Below, piece by piece: positions 9,239 through 18,803 of a stretch of 64,000 bases of DNA (within the stretch, counting starts at the first letter, position 1; every line of letters begins with the position of its first letter). The translations under genes were made by a program, and so were the position numbers. The notes under the pieces are model-generated. The model was given only the letters and a program-made list of their open reading frames with translations. It was not told the DNA's origin and did not search any database. Origin of the DNA: Oscheius dolichura (Eukaryota > Nematoda > Chromadorea > Rhabditida > Rhabditidae); NCBI GenBank assembly GCA_932521035.1, contig OW051492.1:7998001-8062000 (forward strand), in the 5' to 3' direction.

Positions 9239-10308
9239 ATGGGTCCGGACAATACTAGAGATATCCCTGAAAGTCCGGTCAAAGCTGCTCCACATCATTC
9301 GCTGCTTCTCTTCGCCATGAGAAAGGCTGCTCGTGTCCCCGTTAGCGGCTCTGATTCGGGAATTCTCCACGCGGAAGGGATATTCTTCCGGAAGCGCTAC
9401 TGCCTCGACGGCAAGACTGGATCCCTGTATATTCCCAAAGAAATGAAGAAGGACGTGTCGGAAGAGAAGCTGCTAAACGTCTTCATGGCACTTTTCGGCA
9501 AATATTCGAATTTCGCTTATCACGGCGTCTCCGGCTATGATTCGAAAGTTCTCCTGGCCGAAGGAGCAGGCGTCCACATCCGCTACCGGGTCGACAATTG
9601 TGAGCGGGGATTCTTCCATGTTCCCGAAAAGCTGAAGACGGTTCTGACGGCGGAGAAGCTCACAGACATAGTCAAGGACAGCTGTGCCGGCCAAGAGATG
9701 AGCTTCATCCTGTATTGTGATGGCTTTCCCTGTCCTCCAGAAGCCAAATTGGCGGAAATATGTACCGAGAAGAATCCTAATAATTTGGTTATCAGTTCTG
9801 AGCCGTTCGTTTGTTAGTTGCTCCTCATATTCTTGTATTCAGAGTGAACATTACAGTCGATGCCAACAAGATGAAGGAGATGGAAAAGAAGATCGAGGAT
9901 TTGCTCCAGTCTCTCCAACATTCTCAGCAGACGGAACTCGTCAACTTGAAGAAAATGGCCGAAATGGCCGAGAAGAACCAGATGCTGGAGAAGACGAACG
10001 TGGACCTACAGAAATCTCTTCAGAAGTCGCAGGCAGCCGCGGATCAATGGAGTCTTCTGATGGGCTCGATGGAGAAGATGGCACTGATGAAGCTCCTCGA
10101 GGACGCTGCTCAGAACCAGCAGACGGTGAAGGAGGACTCGATCAAGAAGGCGGACTATCTCCTGGAGGAGGTCAAGAAGTGCAAGACGACGGCCACGGGG
10201 GCGGAGGAGCAGCTCGTCTACATCCAGAAGCTGATGGATATGGTGTCGGCCTATGGAGAGAAGAAGGACCCTCTGAAGGCCGTCAGTGATCAGGAGAACA
10301 ATGCCTAA
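9239..10308 (+). CDS. Unknown protein: duplicated N-terminal motif plus coiled coil
   Basis: Function not recognised; 341 aa. Exons 9239-9812 and 9857-10308. The TTTAG immediately before ATG 9239 is a likely trans-splice acceptor. The N-terminal ~190 residues contain two diverged copies of a ~55-residue motif: ILHAEGIFFRKRYCLD ... LYIPKEMKKDVSEEKL and VLLAEGAGVHIRYRVD ... FHVPEKLKTVLTAEKL. From about residue 192 the chain is a long Lys/Glu/Gln-rich coiled coil (MKEMEKKIEDLLQ ... SLQKSQAAADQWSLLMGSME). The same coiled coil, with the SLQK-Q---A-QW-LL core, recurs in the minus-strand gene at 12517-13134, so the two are paralogues. No signal peptide or membrane segment is seen. Confidence 0.75.
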
Positions 10309-10519
10309 TAAATCGATCTGCTCGAATTCTGTTATTTGCTTGTTTATCACTTGTTCTGTCCCTTTAGGATGTGTGACCAGAAGGCTTTCTAAAGGGTGTG
10401 ACAAGAAGATGGCGTCATTAAGAGTAAGCTAGACAATGAAACATTTATTTACCAAGGCCAATAGCCACCATAAGGATAACCAGCGGGCCTTCGGCAGCCT
10501 ACGGCTGTCGTCTTGTTAG

Positions 10520-10851
10520 AATTATCCGTTTCGACCTGTGGCGACCTTTCCGCTCTTCTGCCGACGACCGCCTGCGGCGGCCCTCGGGATTAAAAAAATT
10601 TAATAATCCCTTTACCGTCGGACACTTTCCCATCGGACAGACCAACAGACAGACAGACAAACACCATAGCGCTTTAATAGAAGGTAGATCTTTATCATAT
10701 GGGCAAGGGTCGCCAACGCAAACGCAATACCCGCCGGGGGGAATGTTATTCGTGGACTGCTGTGGCACGCGTTGTCAATACAATACACAGCCACATAATC
10801 GCCACATTCGTAGTCGAAAGTGCAGTAGCCAGCTACCAAAGAGAGCAGGGC
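10520..10851 (-). pseudogene. Small cysteine-rich family member, copy 3 (probably broken)
   Basis: After a TTTAG acceptor the minus strand reads ALLSLVAGYCTFDYECGDY, then CIDNACHS. This parallels the intact copies at 28020-28245 and 35706-35969 (MLLPF..., C-x2-D-x-(D/E)-C). There is no ATG in this frame, and the cysteine-rich reading jumps frame after NACHS (continuing GGYCVCVGDPCPYDK). The promoter block upstream (10961-11022) is well kept. It is either a decayed copy or a gene with an unseen exon. Confidence 0.4.
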
Positions 10852-10960
10852 CTAAAGTTTCCTTGTCGTGTAAAAGGAAGGTTAGAAGATTTAGACGTAA
10901 GAGAGAAGATAAGGAGGAAACGCATTTTGGGGGAAAGTGGGCAGGGAGGGGAGACGACGG

Positions 10961-11022
10961 CTTATATGGAACGAGACTAGGCGGGGTGGGAAACTGTCCG
11001 AATTTTGGAGTCTGTTCCACTC
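10961..11022 (-). promoter_or_regulatory. Conserved TATA promoter of small cysteine-rich gene, copy 3
   Basis: On the minus strand: GTGGAACAGACTCC, then TTTCCCACCCCGCC, then CTCGTTCCATATAAG. The same ~60-bp block precedes the two paralogues at 27870-27930 and 36062-36123. Confidence 0.6.
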
Positions 11023-11109
11023 GGCTGTGTCTAGAGAAGGAGAAGAAAGGAGCTTTTTTATCCCTTTCGAGGGGGAGATTGATTGATTCTGTTCTCTGGG
11101 AGGCTTTCA

Positions 11110-11791
11110 AGAGGCGTAGCTCGCTTCCTAGAATATAAACAGATGTTGTGAAATAGTTCCGCTAATTGGCCCCTATTTGTTATCAATCGCTTTGTATGAC
11201 GGTGTAAAGTTGAAGCAGCTCGGACGGAACTTTTTTCTGGTGACGGTCCAGTAAGAGGATAAACGAGAATATACTCGGATTCTCCCCCTTCCTCTGCCTT
11301 TTTTACTCGATTTTTATGAAGCATTAGGGCTCTGAAAATGTTTATTCCCGGCGTTAGTTTTGTGGTTTGTCTGCATTTGTTTGCGGTATTGTTCCGAGCA
11401 CTGTCGCCGCTCTTTGGGGGGTCTAACTTGCAAATGAGCCTGGAAGGCTGTCAGCACTCCAAGAGCTAAAAAAGCCTGGTCATTAGTCACGAAATACCTC
11501 AATCCTTAAAAAACATGATCGATTAGATTCAAAGTAATCCGCTTTCGGTCCACCAATTGGGTACTTTATGGAAAAAAAAGGTTAAAATATCCTTCTGTCG
11601 GGAGGATTTGGTCCAAAATCTTCTTTTTCTCTATTTTTACAGCTCCCCTTCCCGTACAGATCAGCTCCAAACCGCTGTCTCACCCGCGAAGTCGCGTCAT
11701 CGTGTTCTTTCTGACACCTGAGTTAACAAATGTCAACAGTGGCCAAGGCAGGAGGGTGAGTGTGTTTGCCATTCCAGTCGCCTCCTTGTTC
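11110..11791. other. Spacer without recognised gene
   Basis: No feature recognised apart from pyrimidine-rich acceptor-like sequence near 11640, which may belong to a 5' UTR of the Ly6 gene. Confidence 0.4.
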
Positions 11792-12156
11792 ATGTTTCTG
11801 CCGGTGCTGTTATTCTTCTTTTCGCTCTCGACCATTAATTGCCTCCAGTGCTACACGGGCTTCACTTATCTCGCCGGGCAGAGCGTAGGCACCGAGACGG
11901 AGACGTGTTCCCTGCCCACCGACTACTGCTACAATGCCACCGCCGGGGTGACAACATTCGCCGAGGTCAAAATGGCCGGCTGCTCGACGACCCTCTGTTT
12001 CGTAAGCCGTCTTCCCTTTATCTTGTCCACAGCTCATTTCAGATCTCTCAGAACAAGTGTATCACCCAGAATTTTCAAGGCCGCGATCTCATCTTTTGCT
12101 GTTGTAACTCGGGAGATCTGTGCAATTCCAAGTATACGGTTGGTTTAGACCTTTAA
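11792..12156 (+). CDS. Secreted Ly6/uPAR-type three-finger domain protein
   Basis: Small secreted or GPI-linked protein of 107 aa with a Ly6-type disulfide fold, as in many nematode Ly6/ET-module proteins that act on receptors or in the extracellular matrix. Exons 11792-12001 and 12043-12156 (41-nt intron, phase 0). ATG 11792 gives a clean signal peptide (MFLPVLLFFFSLSTINC). The mature chain begins LQCYTG and has the cysteine order CY ... ETC ... DYCYNAT ... GCSTTLC ... NKC, ending CCCNSGDLCN, the typical CC-x-x-(D/N)-x-CN close. NAT is a possible N-glycosylation site. No GPI tail is evident after SKYTV. The endogenous partner is unknown. Confidence 0.75.
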
Positions 12157-12516
12157 ACCGCAGTGAATAGCAAGTTTTCAGAATCTGTCAACCATTGGCC
12201 AAGTGCAGCAACGTCTCAGTGATTGGGTTGGGATTTTAGGTTAGAAAACAAATAAACGTAATTATTTTTCGAAATTTTCTGATCGTTGTGCGCAAAGAGG
12301 CTTGTTATTAGGTCGCGTTAGAAGTCCTGTTCGTGGGCTCATAACTTTCTTATTTCTGCGGTAACTTCGTTCCGTCAACGTGCGCTGGATAGAGAATCGT
12401 CTGAAGAAAATTCACGATATAAATTCAGCTTTCCAGCCAGGACCCAAAAACTTTGGCGGCCGTTTCAAACTTTACCAAAAACCGTTTATTCGGGATTTCT
12501 CGTTTATTTCGCATTT
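12157..12516. other. Spacer without recognised gene
   Basis: Only an AATAAA-like signal (near 12250) that may end the Ly6 transcript was seen. Confidence 0.4.
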
Positions 12517-13134
12517 TCATGGGTATTTCGCATTTTCATGGGTAGATGTTTCGCCATTCACAATTTTTGTTATGCATTCCATGATGGCCATCAGCTGCCG
12601 GATGACCTCGGCCTCCTCCCTGGCTTCCTTGGCTTTCTTCTTCATGTTTTCTGCCATCTCGTCGAACTTCTGGGCCTCCTTCTAGCAGATCTGCGACTGT
12701 TTCATCAGTTTTTGGCTCTTCTTGGTCCGGCTGTCGGCCTCCTCCTCCAAGAACTTCTTCAGCGTCGTATTCTTCTCCGAGGACTGCGTCAGGAGATTCC
12801 ACTGAGCCGTGGCGCGCTGCGTCTTCTGGAGAGACTCCGCCGTCTCGCGGAGGGACTGCTCCAATTCCGCGTTCCTCTCCTCCAACGAGCTGATCTGTTC
12901 TTTCATCTTCCTCGTCTGCTTGTTATTCGGAGTACAGCGAGGAGTGACGGCAAGGCGAAACGAGCGCTCAATAGACGAAATGGTAGTCGGCGTTGTCCAG
13001 TGAGCGGAGGCGCGAGAGGACATCGGTGTCCGGAGAGGCGAGGGACTAGATTCCAGAGGCGGGCGGAGACGACGGCCACGGGACTGGGATCCCAGATCAT
13101 GGAAAGGCGTCGGCGTATCCAGTGGGTCGGTCAT
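12517..13134 (-). pseudogene. Coiled-coil paralogue with in-frame TAG
   Basis: From ATG 13134 a single open frame of 150 codons (Ser/Pro/Arg-rich N-terminus, then the coiled coil MKEQISSLEERNAELEQSL) runs to a TAG at 12682-12684. It is homologous to the coiled coil of the 9239-10308 gene (SLQKTQRATAQWNLL against SLQKSQAAADQWSLL). After the TAG the same frame stays coiled-coil for ~54 codons (KEAQKFDEMAENMKKKAKEA ... MAIMECITKIV) to a TGA at 12517, and this part also aligns with the paralogue. It is either a recently truncated protein of 150 aa, a pseudogene, or a read-through gene. The paralogue's duplicated N-terminal motif is absent. Confidence 0.6.
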
Positions 13135-14107
13135 CTTTGTCCAGCCGTCTGGTGAGAAGACTGCGAACGAAATGAAGTGCTCTCGAGATGGTGAGACTTT
13201 TCAAAGTGGAACCCGTCTAAACTCGACGTTAACTGTCATATTCTCGTCATTTTGACCGGAATTTTTCAGCAAAAAACGCGCTAAATAAAATTTTAAAAAA
13301 ATAAATATTTTTTACTATATAAAGCAGTCAAAAATAGCCTGGAACCTGTTGATACAAAAAAGTTATTAATGAAAAACTAGTTCACGTTGTGTGTTTCTTA
13401 TAGATATCGCCATTTTTGCAGAACTCTGTTATTATTATTAAATTCTACGTCAAAAGTTATATGTCGGGCGAGGAATTCAGGTCAAAAATGCTTATATTTA
13501 GGGAGAAATATCACCTTTTGCAAAAAAGACCAAAATTTGTGAGCAAAAAGTGTCAGGTGCCTTTGGCGCGCCTTTGCGGTCCCTAGCCATAGGATGGCCG
13601 AAAAGATTATTTGGGACCATGTCAAAACTCGGACCAGCAATTTGAAGAGGGAAAGGGAAAAGTGCCGGAGCGAACCGTATTTCGAGTCAAGGAAAGCTGG
13701 AATAAAAATCGACTCACGCCGCTTAAATTCTACTGATTTTAGGTCCAGCTTTTTCAGGAACTGCAACGATCAAGGTCACTTCCATTTCGGCGAGTCGGTT
13801 TTGTTTTGTCCCCTCCCGAGTTGATTTACATGACCGGCCCTGTCCACACACAGCCCCCCTCCGTAATCTATACTCCCCTGTTCCCGTTCCCCGTTATTTC
13901 CTCTCGAAAATAGGCGTCTGACCTCCATTTTGAACATCATCAAACTAGAACATTTGGCAATTATCGGCGCTTTTTCGGTGGCAGCAGGTCTTTGTCTCTC
14001 CTTCATTAGGCTTTACAACGGCGGTAGGTCACGTGTCAGGCGACGTAGCTGAAATCATTCTTCGCCCTTTCTGACCTCTTCAGCCTTTCCTTCCGCACTT
14101 TTATACG
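13135..14107. other. Spacer without recognised gene
   Basis: A minus-strand frame at 13482-13766 has no recognisable motif and no supporting exon context. Pyrimidine-rich acceptor-like tracts occur near 14075, just upstream of the transporter start. Confidence 0.4.
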
Positions 14108-16046
14108 ATGAAACTTCTCCAATTGGGAGTGAACGATGTCCCGAAGTGGAGTGACACCATCCTCTTTGGCATACAGGTTGGTCTCCTCTGTCCTGTCCAA
14201 GCTTTCCCTCTCTAGCAAGCAATGATATCGACCCCTGGCTTCTTGGTCTATCCTATTCTCTTGTCCGATGTCGTCTGTGCTGGCCAGGCTACTGTCTCCC
14301 TCCGGGTTCAACTGATAGCTGCCACCTTCGTTGCCTGTGGATTGGCCACCTTCATCCAGACATCTTTCGGGATACGGTATGTCTTCTAACCCTCTTTCTG
14401 ACTACAGTCATAGCCTGCCTATTCTTCAGGGTCCCTCGATCGCCTTCCTTCCTCCTCTCTTGGCCTATAAAGCCAGAAACGAGTGTCTCTACCGGGAGGA
14501 CGTGTACGTCGACCCGGCAGAGTGGCAGGCACGGCTAAACCAGGTTGGGAGGAAAAAACCACCGGAGGAATCTTCCTTTCAGGTGGCCGGGAGCCTCATG
14601 GCAGCTTGTCTCTGCTTTATCCTCATCGGAGCCACGGGGCTCGCCGGTATGCTCTCCAAGCTAATCGGTCCCATCACAATCACTCCTCTGATGATCCTCT
14701 TGAGCATTTCGATAATGCCAACGGTGGAGGAGAAGCTGAGTGTCCACTGGATCTCCATAGTGTGGGTTGTCTCCTCCTCCGGCTAGCTGGGAGTTTCAGG
14801 ATGCTTTTGAGTGTCGGAATTATGTCCGTCTACCTTGAGGAGACCACTGTTCGCCTCCCTGGGCAGAAGAGGGGCATTCGTCTCTTCGGGCAATTCCCCT
14901 ATCTGTTATCTATCGTCTGGGTCTGGTTGCTCTGCCACCTGCTTACCGTGACCAACATGGAGCCCGTGACCAGTCCCATCCGAACGGACCGCAACCAAAC
15001 CACGACGGTTATCCGGGAGTCCCAGTGGTTTAGTCTACCGCATCCAGGTAATCTCTTATTTATCCAGACGGGTCTCTTCAAGGGATGTTTGGTGCTCCCA
15101 CCATCCATTGGGGTCTTTTCATGGGCTATGTCGCCTCTTCCTTGGCGGCTGTGGTTGAGAATTTGGGGAATTACGGCCTGCTGGCTAGGGTGACGCAACA
15201 GAAGCCACCACCGAAAGATGCTGTCAGCAGGGGAATCCTGGTAGAAGGTGGGTGACTTCGGAGAGAGATTGGATAAACGTCTCTCTAGGCCTCGGCAGCC
15301 TCCTCTCGGCCTCGATGGGCATCGGAACCGCCGTCACCACGGACTCTCAAAACATTGCCTTGATCCATTTCACGAGAGCAAGTTCTTTCCAGTGGAAAAG
15401 TAATCATTGTTTTTGAGGTGGCCAGTCGGAGGACGATGGAAGTCGCCGGCCTAATCCTCCTCTTTCTCGGTCTTTTCACCAAGTGTGCCGCTCTGCTTGC
15501 CTCGATTCCGGAAGCTCTCGTTGGCGGGATGCTAACTATGGGAGTGGCCATGATAGCCGGCGTCTCCCTTAGCAATCTACAGGTCTCCCTGTCAGTCTTC
15601 TATTTGTTATCTCTTGTTGTTTCCAGTTGGTCGATCTCAGCCAGACGAGGAATCTCTCCATTATCGGGCTGTCCCTCATGATTGGCCTCGTTGTTCCCCA
15701 CCACGTGGAGAAGAACCCCATCGTCACTGGGAATCCAGAGTGGGACGGGATTGTCAACATGCTGTTGAGTATAAAAATGCTGGTCGGCGGGCTTGTAGCC
15801 GTCTTTCTGGACAATACTGTCCAGGGGGCCACCCCCGCCCAGAGGGGTATACTCGCCGTGCCGACTGCCGAAGCAGCAGAGGACTACGACGAGGACGCCT
15901 ACAACTTCAAGGAACCAGTGTCCAGGTATTCTCATTAATCCCGGAAGAGAGTAACCCATGAGTTTAGGTGGCTGCGGAGGTTGTCGTGGCTGCCATTCCT
16001 GCCATCCGAAGAGTCCAAGCTGGCTGGCCCTCTGCAGAACGTATGA
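14108..16046 (+). CDS. SLC23 / NAT nucleobase-ascorbate transporter
   Basis: Multi-pass plasma-membrane permease of the nucleobase-ascorbate transporter family (SLC23, xanthine/uracil permease fold), 534 aa. Exons 14108-14176, 14216-14376, 14408-14543, 14583-14761, 14800-15047, 15068-15247, 15289-15377, 15418-15582, 15627-15925 and 15968-16046; all phases agree. Family landmarks: LLQLGVNDVPKW at the start, SLPILQGPSIAFLPP, LIGPITITPLMILL, ENLGNYGLLARVTQQKPPP with SRGILVEGLGSLLSASMGIG, the NAT signature region QNIALIHFTR (usual Gly replaced by Ala), and EALVGGMLTMGVAMIAGVSL before a VPHHVEKNP loop. One intron is GC-AG (15378-15417); two are unusually short (31 nt at 14377, 20 nt at 15048). The substrate (ascorbate or nucleobase) cannot be decided. 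It converges on the pseudogene at 16090. Confidence 0.92.
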
Positions 16047-16089
16047 AGGAAGGAGGCGACACAGGGTCCAATACGGGAGCTAATAATAA

Positions 16090-17290
16090 ATATATACAGT
16101 AATTTGTTCCTGTGCGAGGGACGGGAAAGGGGCTCGACTCTGGCCTCCAGGCTTTGGTCCCCCCACCCGATTGGCTCTATTGAAAAAAATGGATTGCGCG
16201 ATTCGAGACGAATAAAAGAGCTGACCTGATAGATGATGCAGCTCTCCAAAGCCACCAGAGTCATGATGATAATCGCCACTACCATAAAGTGCCTCGAATA
16301 CGGTAGACATTTCTGAGCGGAGGAGAATTGGAGCAAGATAATAACCCGCAGAGAAAAGACTAATCCAATCGCCACACAAATCATAGTCATTACCCAGGTC
16401 TCAAAGACGAATATCTGGACATCGACAGCTATTTCCGAGTTGTATGAACCACCGAGGTCGGAAAGAAATCCTGAAAGGTGGCCCAAAAAGGAGAGAAAGA
16501 GTCTTACCACAGTCTTTCTTCTAGAATTGTGGAAAAAACGAACAGCGATCCTGAATTGTGTCGGGGAGATACGCCCCGATGTCGATGTCAATACCCCAGA
16601 CATCAAGGTAGGAAATGAAGAGGTTCTCGTCAACGAGGACGCTGACATCGATAGGTCTGAGGGGAAGCAACCGAGGCAAGGAGATATCCTTGAGGAAACG
16701 GTTCAACCCGACGTTGACCTGCTGTAGATTCCTGTCGATTTGGACATTAGAGACATCATTACAGGCCAGAGAATAATGGAACGAATTGTCCAAAAAGGCA
16801 CTGGGAACGGTATCTAAATGATGGAATTGGAAGAGTGGGAAGAGCCTACAGAGATAGATCATCTCGAGATTGGGGAAGACACTCTCCAAGTTGTCGAGCA
16901 AACTTCCGGCTACCTTCACCTCCCCGACTAGCAGTTTTAGGCTTTTGAATTTGACAATAGGCTCGTCGTCAGCTCGATACAGACCTGGAAACGCCATTGG
17001 CTCGTTTCAATGGGCCTCCGCTATCTTTTTTGGCTTTTCCCAGTTGTGGTTGTGGAACTTCCATTGTGGACAGTATACCCTCTCCCTCCGATACAGTGGA
17101 TAGGAGCCCGGTGGACCGACCGCTATCACATGGTAGAGGATAAAAAACCGCAGCGTAGTATACGTCAGGTTCAAAGTCAAAAAGGAGAGTCTTGTCCAGC
17201 TCCATGTGATTCTTGTCCATCCTTCCTCATCCTCCACCATGTGTTTTCTGATCATGATCACCGTTTCCGACTGTCCTAATGTGATAATAA
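16090..17290 (-). pseudogene. Receptor-L-domain membrane protein, broken copy A
   Basis: Minus-strand relative of the intact gene at 37257-40445. The exon 16994-16521 matches (GLYRADDEPIVKFKSLKLLV, FPNLEMIY, LQQVNVGLNRFLKDISLPRL, AYLPDTIQDRCSFFPQF), and 16461-16226 matches the first two membrane segments (VMTMICVAIGLVFSL, VVAIIIMTLVALESCIIYQ). Where the intact gene has CAA-TTC-AAG, this one has CAA-TTC-TAG (stop at 16521-16523), and the frame is otherwise kept through the next exon. Sequence for the remaining membrane segments and C-terminus is missing; the convergent SLC23 gene ends at 16046. Weak similarity (PDVYY) near 17150 suggests part of an upstream exon. Confidence 0.7.
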
Positions 17291-18133
17291 TTTCAGAAAA
17301 CCTCGTTGTTGACACATCAGTCGGCAAACAACGCGAGGTGAGTCTGTCCAAATGGACACAACAAAGACGTGAAACAGCGATGTCTCTGGATTCTATCGGG
17401 ATGGTTAGAAGGCCGCCACAGTTAGACAGCCATAGTCACTTCTCCTTCTGGAAGAGTTGTCCTGATCTCTTAAACAGTCTGCCTCTTTGCCTTTCGTATG
17501 TTCTCACGACAGTCGTACTCTTCACCCCCACCGGTGGTGTGAATAATATGCCCCTCCGCTGCCTTGACTGGCTGGCAATATTCGCCCCCCTCTCTCTACC
17601 GGGCTGTGTTGTTTGTCTTCCGTATGATGACACTGTATATTCAAATAAAGGAAGGGAAGAGCGGGAGAGCCGAGAGAGAGAAAGAGCCGAATAGGGCTCT
17701 TTCCGTGTTGGGCGAGTATTGACTGATTCATGCGAACTGAAACCGGGAAGGCACACTGTCTACTCTACAAGCAGCCCCGTCACCAGCGCCGTTACCTCAG
17801 CCCCTTCCCGCCGCCCCGTCATCTACTGCCGGAGCAGCTGGTGCTGGTACTGGACAGCAGAAGAAACTACCACGGATAGCAGCACCTCATATAGCTACTA
17901 TAAAGTCAGTTTCATTACTGGTAACCTGGGATAAAGGGGAAGGGGAGGATCATCAATGGGCAGCAGCTAACGAATGTTGGGATTAGTATACAGGGCCAGT
18001 GGCTGTCGTTTATTTTGTTCGAAAGAGGTAAATTCCAGTGGTAGATCTCTAGGACCTAGGATTTTGTTCTATTGTCGCCCTATTTAAGCCAAAATACGGG
18101 AAAATCTCAGCCTGTTCGGCCTCTGGAAGGCTC
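17291..18133. other. Spacer without recognised gene
   Basis: Frames here show low-complexity Arg/Glu or Ser/Pro content without motifs. Nothing supported. Confidence 0.35.
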
Positions 18134-18382
18134 TTACAGTTCTTGAAGCGTAGAATAAGGCAGCTCTTTCTTTGCTAGTAGCGAATTCTTCTTCATGGTG
18201 TCTAAACACCCCTTGAACTGCGCGACTCCTTGAGATGGACCATGGGAAAGCGGATTCACCTGTTGTGGATCCATGCGCTGCAGTCCGTACAGTCTTGGTA
18301 GAATGGAAAGCATGAGAGGATCACAGTTTCGATTATGAAAATCTTCTGCTGAGGCTGTACGAGTGCGGGAGCCACAAACCAT
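18134..18382 (-). CDS. Unidentified short ORF
   Basis: 82 codons from ATG 18382 to TAA 18134, balanced in composition (TASAEDFHNRNCDPLMLSIL ... QGVAQFKGCLDTMKKNSLL). It looks coding, but no family is recognised and no linked exons were found. It could be the last exon of a gene starting upstream. Confidence 0.3.
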   Translation of the reverse strand: MVCGSRTRTASAEDFHNRNCDPLMLSILPRLYGLQRMDPQQVNPLSHGPSQGVAQFKGCLDTMKKNSLLAKKELPYSTLQEL

Positions 18383-18803
18383 ATGAGATCGGAGAGTGTG
18401 TCTTCTTGGGACGACTAGAGGGATGTCGCCTAGTTTTGGGAGCTTCGAATCCCCGAAAGTTCAAAAATTTCCCTCCCCGAATTCTTCCCTGGATCTACCT
18501 GCCGAGCTCTCCCCAATCGTGAGAACTGATCACTTGAAAACCAGCCGCTCCCGTCCACTCTGCCCCTTCCTTCTTCCATCTTCCCGTCACCTGAACCCTC
18601 CCGAGACTGATCTCTGCCTCTACCATCTCAACAACGTGATAATTTCTGTGTATGGAGAGCCACGCGGCTCCCATTAAATACGAAGGAAAGGACAATAAAG
18701 GAGGAGGAGGCGGGTCCAGATTAGCTACAGCCTCAAGGGTCCCAAGGTTTTTTAAATTAACTTTTTGCAACCATTTGAAAATGAAAAATATTGATCTTTT
18801 AGG

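Noticed and set aside
10961-11022. Possible snRNA: Sm-like AATTTTGG in a repeated block
   Set aside because: In the other two copies the T run is broken and the block sits just upstream of related coding exons with a TATA box, so it is better explained as a shared promoter on the opposite strand.
11792-12156. Three-finger venom-type toxin
   Set aside because: The fold is shared, but Ly6-type secreted proteins are ordinary in nematodes and nothing points to a toxin role.
12682-16523. TAG reassigned to a sense codon, suggested by two in-frame TAGs in conserved sequence
   Set aside because: Stomatin, F-box, FANCD2 and PP1-like genes all end properly at TAG, and no tRNA with a CUA anticodon was seen. 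The two cases look like separate inactivations.
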